Source: Karstenula rhodostoma CBS 690.94
Taxonomy: Eukaryota; Ascomycota; Dothideomycetes; Pleosporales; Didymosphaeriaceae
Length of the DNA: 64,000 nt
NCBI GenBank assembly: GCA_010093485.1
Contig: MU001496.1
Location: forward strand, 1,679,666 to 1,743,665
Direction of reading: 5' to 3'
Below are positions 62,943 through 64,000 of this stretch, piece by piece. Both the position numbers and the translations under genes were made by a program. Each line of letters opens with the position of its first letter. Within the stretch, counting starts at the first letter, position 1. The notes below the pieces were generated by a model. The model was not told the origin of the DNA. It made no database searches and saw only the letters and a program-made list of their open reading frames with translations.

Positions 62943-62980
62943 CGAGGTGAAAACTTTTCGTGATGTATAGGTGCTCGTTA
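62942..62980 (-). repeat. Right terminal inverted repeat
   Basis: Contains AAAACTTTTCGTGAT (62950-62964), a perfect 15-bp inverted match to the left end, with an imperfect extension on both sides. Just outside is a small inverted repeat (TATAGGTGC at 62966-62974 and GCACCTATA at 62986-62994). Confidence 0.75.
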
Positions 62981-63687
62981 GGAGGGCACCTATAAAGAGG
63001 AAGGAATATTAAGGTAATTAGTAAAGTAAGTTATATATAACTATAGCTCTAGGATTATTATCGCCTTAACTATCTTAATACTACTTAACTACTATAGAAT
63101 AGAATAGATTTAAGGGCTAATAGAGCGAGATAAGTTATAGATGTAGTATATAAATTAAGGAAGCGCTGCGGTCTCTCACTCATCATTTAACAGAGATAGT
63201 GGGTTGGGGATTAGAGTACTAACACTATATCGTGTCTCAAGCCCTGTACCACTACCCTTCCCTGCTCTTACAGGGAACATTAGAAAAAGGAAAGATTATA
63301 ACACATAGCGTCTCGCGGTCGGGATGTTCAGACTAAGATATAAGTAAAAGCAATATCATCCCCTATATAGGCGCCGCTAGTTCCAGAGAGGCTAGAGAGA
63401 TAAGACAAGATAAAAAGATACATAAAGTAGGCAAGAAAAGCTAACTAGGTTATATAAGCAAGGCTATTCACTTTAGGATCAGGAGGCTGTTGGGCTGGTA
63501 ACCCGGGGGGCCGGCTCTGTAGAGGAGCGGCGCGTTGCTTGAAGTTTGGGCGACGATTGCGTATTCACTTTAGGTACAAGTAACTCTAAAACCGACGAGA
63601 GATAACTCACAAAAACAGACTTAAAGGTTCCCTGAAATAGTGCTATCTAGTCCTGCCGCTTATTTCTGTGTCCTGAATTGCAACACT
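62981..63687. other. Right flank, no gene seen
   Basis: Mixed-composition DNA with normal CA/TG content, so outside the RIP-saturated zone. It holds ATCATTTAACAGA (63182-63194), also present left of the island at 36870-36882. A 13-bp direct repeat (TATTCACTTTAGG, at 63465-63477 and 63562-63574) flanks an 84-bp GC-rich piece. It is the 3' flank of the NmrA-like gene. Confidence 0.6.
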
Positions 63688-64000
63688 TTATTCGAGCCGA
63701 AGAGGATGAGCCTCCAAGTACTCCTCCAAAGTGGATAGTTTACCGCGGGCATTGTTCGCGGACCAAGCAACCAAATTCTCGGTATTGGGGCCAAAGTACT
63801 CAGTTTCATCCAGGAACGTGATCATTTCCATAAACATATCAACCACGCTATCCGGCAACTTCAACCTCTTCCTGAACTCGTCAGGCGAAATATGCTTGTA
63901 TGTTATATCTTTTCCAGTAGCCTTCGACACGATAGCAATCATTTCCTGCAAGCTGTACAACTTGGTAGCGTCGCACAACGTCTTGCCATCGAATTTGTCC
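63688..64000 (-). CDS. NmrA-like NAD(P)-binding protein, 3' end
   Basis: Last 103 codons of a gene that continues beyond the window. The segment reads FDGKTLCDATKLYSLQEMIA, then TGKDITYKHISPDEF, VVDMFMEMITFLDETEYFGP and STLEEYLEAHPLRLE before TAA. The pattern of a new epithelium-like helix order, a substrate-side 'EMIAIVSKATGKDI-Y' stretch and an ending 'S/TLEEYL-AHP' fits the C-terminal part of NmrA-like atypical short-chain dehydrogenases. These bind NAD(P) as redox sensors or act as reductases. The glycine motif of the fold is outside the window, so function cannot be judged. Composition is normal and the frame is open, so the nearby RIP has not damaged it here. Confidence 0.75.
   Translation of the reverse strand, partial: DKFDGKTLCDATKLYSLQEMIAIVSKATGKDITYKHISPDEFRKRLKLPDSVVDMFMEMITFLDETEYFGPNTENLVAWSANNARGKLSTLEEYLEAHPLRLE

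Larger units (their letters stand above)
36917..62980. mobile_element. 26-kb RIP-mutated island framed by inverted repeats
   Basis: Strongly AT-rich block in which CpA, TpG and CpG are nearly absent while CT, CC, AG and GG persist, the signature of repeat-induced point mutation acting on both strands. No open frame longer than background survives. Its ends carry matching imperfect inverted repeats next to GC-rich, GCGCA-containing sequence. Inside are three direct-oriented copies of one large element. It may be one large DNA transposon, or a TIR element into which others inserted. Superfamily not recognised, and no target-site duplication was found. Confidence 0.7.

Noticed and set aside
36917..62980. 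Centromere
   Set aside because: A long AT-rich RIP island is compatible with a regional centromere in some ascomycetes, but the sequence alone does not show this, and the repeated element explains the island.
36917..62980. TA or longer target-site duplication next to the inverted repeats
   Set aside because: Left flank TTTAT and right flank GTATAGG do not match convincingly; any duplication may have been lost or the true ends lie a few bases away.
1..64000. tRNA, rRNA, CRISPR array or telomere repeat
   Set aside because: I looked for tRNA-like arms, rRNA strings, spaced identical repeats and TTAGGG-type arrays and found none that hold up. The tandem array units have no identical repeat-spacer structure.

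Overview
The window looks like nuclear DNA of a filamentous ascomycete (Pezizomycotina; Dothideomycetes is my best guess, not proven). The reasons are small spliceosomal introns (mostly 45-70 bp, with CTAAC/CTGAC branch points), fungal-type orthologues (EMC5, UTP3/SAS10, KDSR/TSC10, mitochondrial oxodicarboxylate carrier, DNA2, SLD3), and a 26-kb AT-rich island with the hallmark of repeat-induced point mutation (RIP): CpA, TpG and CpG almost absent, TpA in great excess.

Layout. 1-33,619 is a gene-dense, GC-balanced block: the 3' part of an ammonium transporter (+), EMC5 (+), a luciferase-like-domain membrane protein (-), UTP3 (-) divergent from 3-ketodihydrosphingosine reductase (+), an oxodicarboxylate carrier (-) divergent from the nuclease-helicase DNA2 (+), a 98-aa protein ending in a CaaX box (+), the replication-initiation factor SLD3 (+), a serine-rich protein (+), and a 2,413-aa disordered protein with about 25 WG motifs (+). 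About 34,021-36,740 is a degenerate tandem array of about 12 units of about 240 bp, each with a TATA-like box, a TTCTTCACAC-like element and a GACTAAAAG-like box at fixed spacing. 36,917-62,980 is the RIP island. It is framed by imperfect terminal inverted repeats and holds three head-to-tail copies (two full, about 9.75 kb; one truncated, about 5.5 kb) of one unrecognised element. The window ends in a mixed flank and the 3' end of an NmrA-like gene (-).

Functional links. DNA2 (lagging-strand and end processing) and SLD3 (CDK-controlled origin firing) lie within 1.5 kb of each other, and both upstream regions carry MluI-cell-cycle-box-like sites (ACGCGT), which suggests shared G1/S control. 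The other genes are housekeeping genes with no obvious shared pathway. Gene models were built by hand from splice signals, reading frame and family similarity. Coordinates are the predicted coding span (start codon to stop codon), and exons are given in the evidence.

The observations most worth following up are the TATA-box satellite, the TIR-framed tandem of RIP-destroyed elements, the WG-rich giant protein, the CaaX microprotein, the 11-nt microexon in the carrier gene, and two stop-free introns of 3n length that a naive ORF call would keep as coding sequence.
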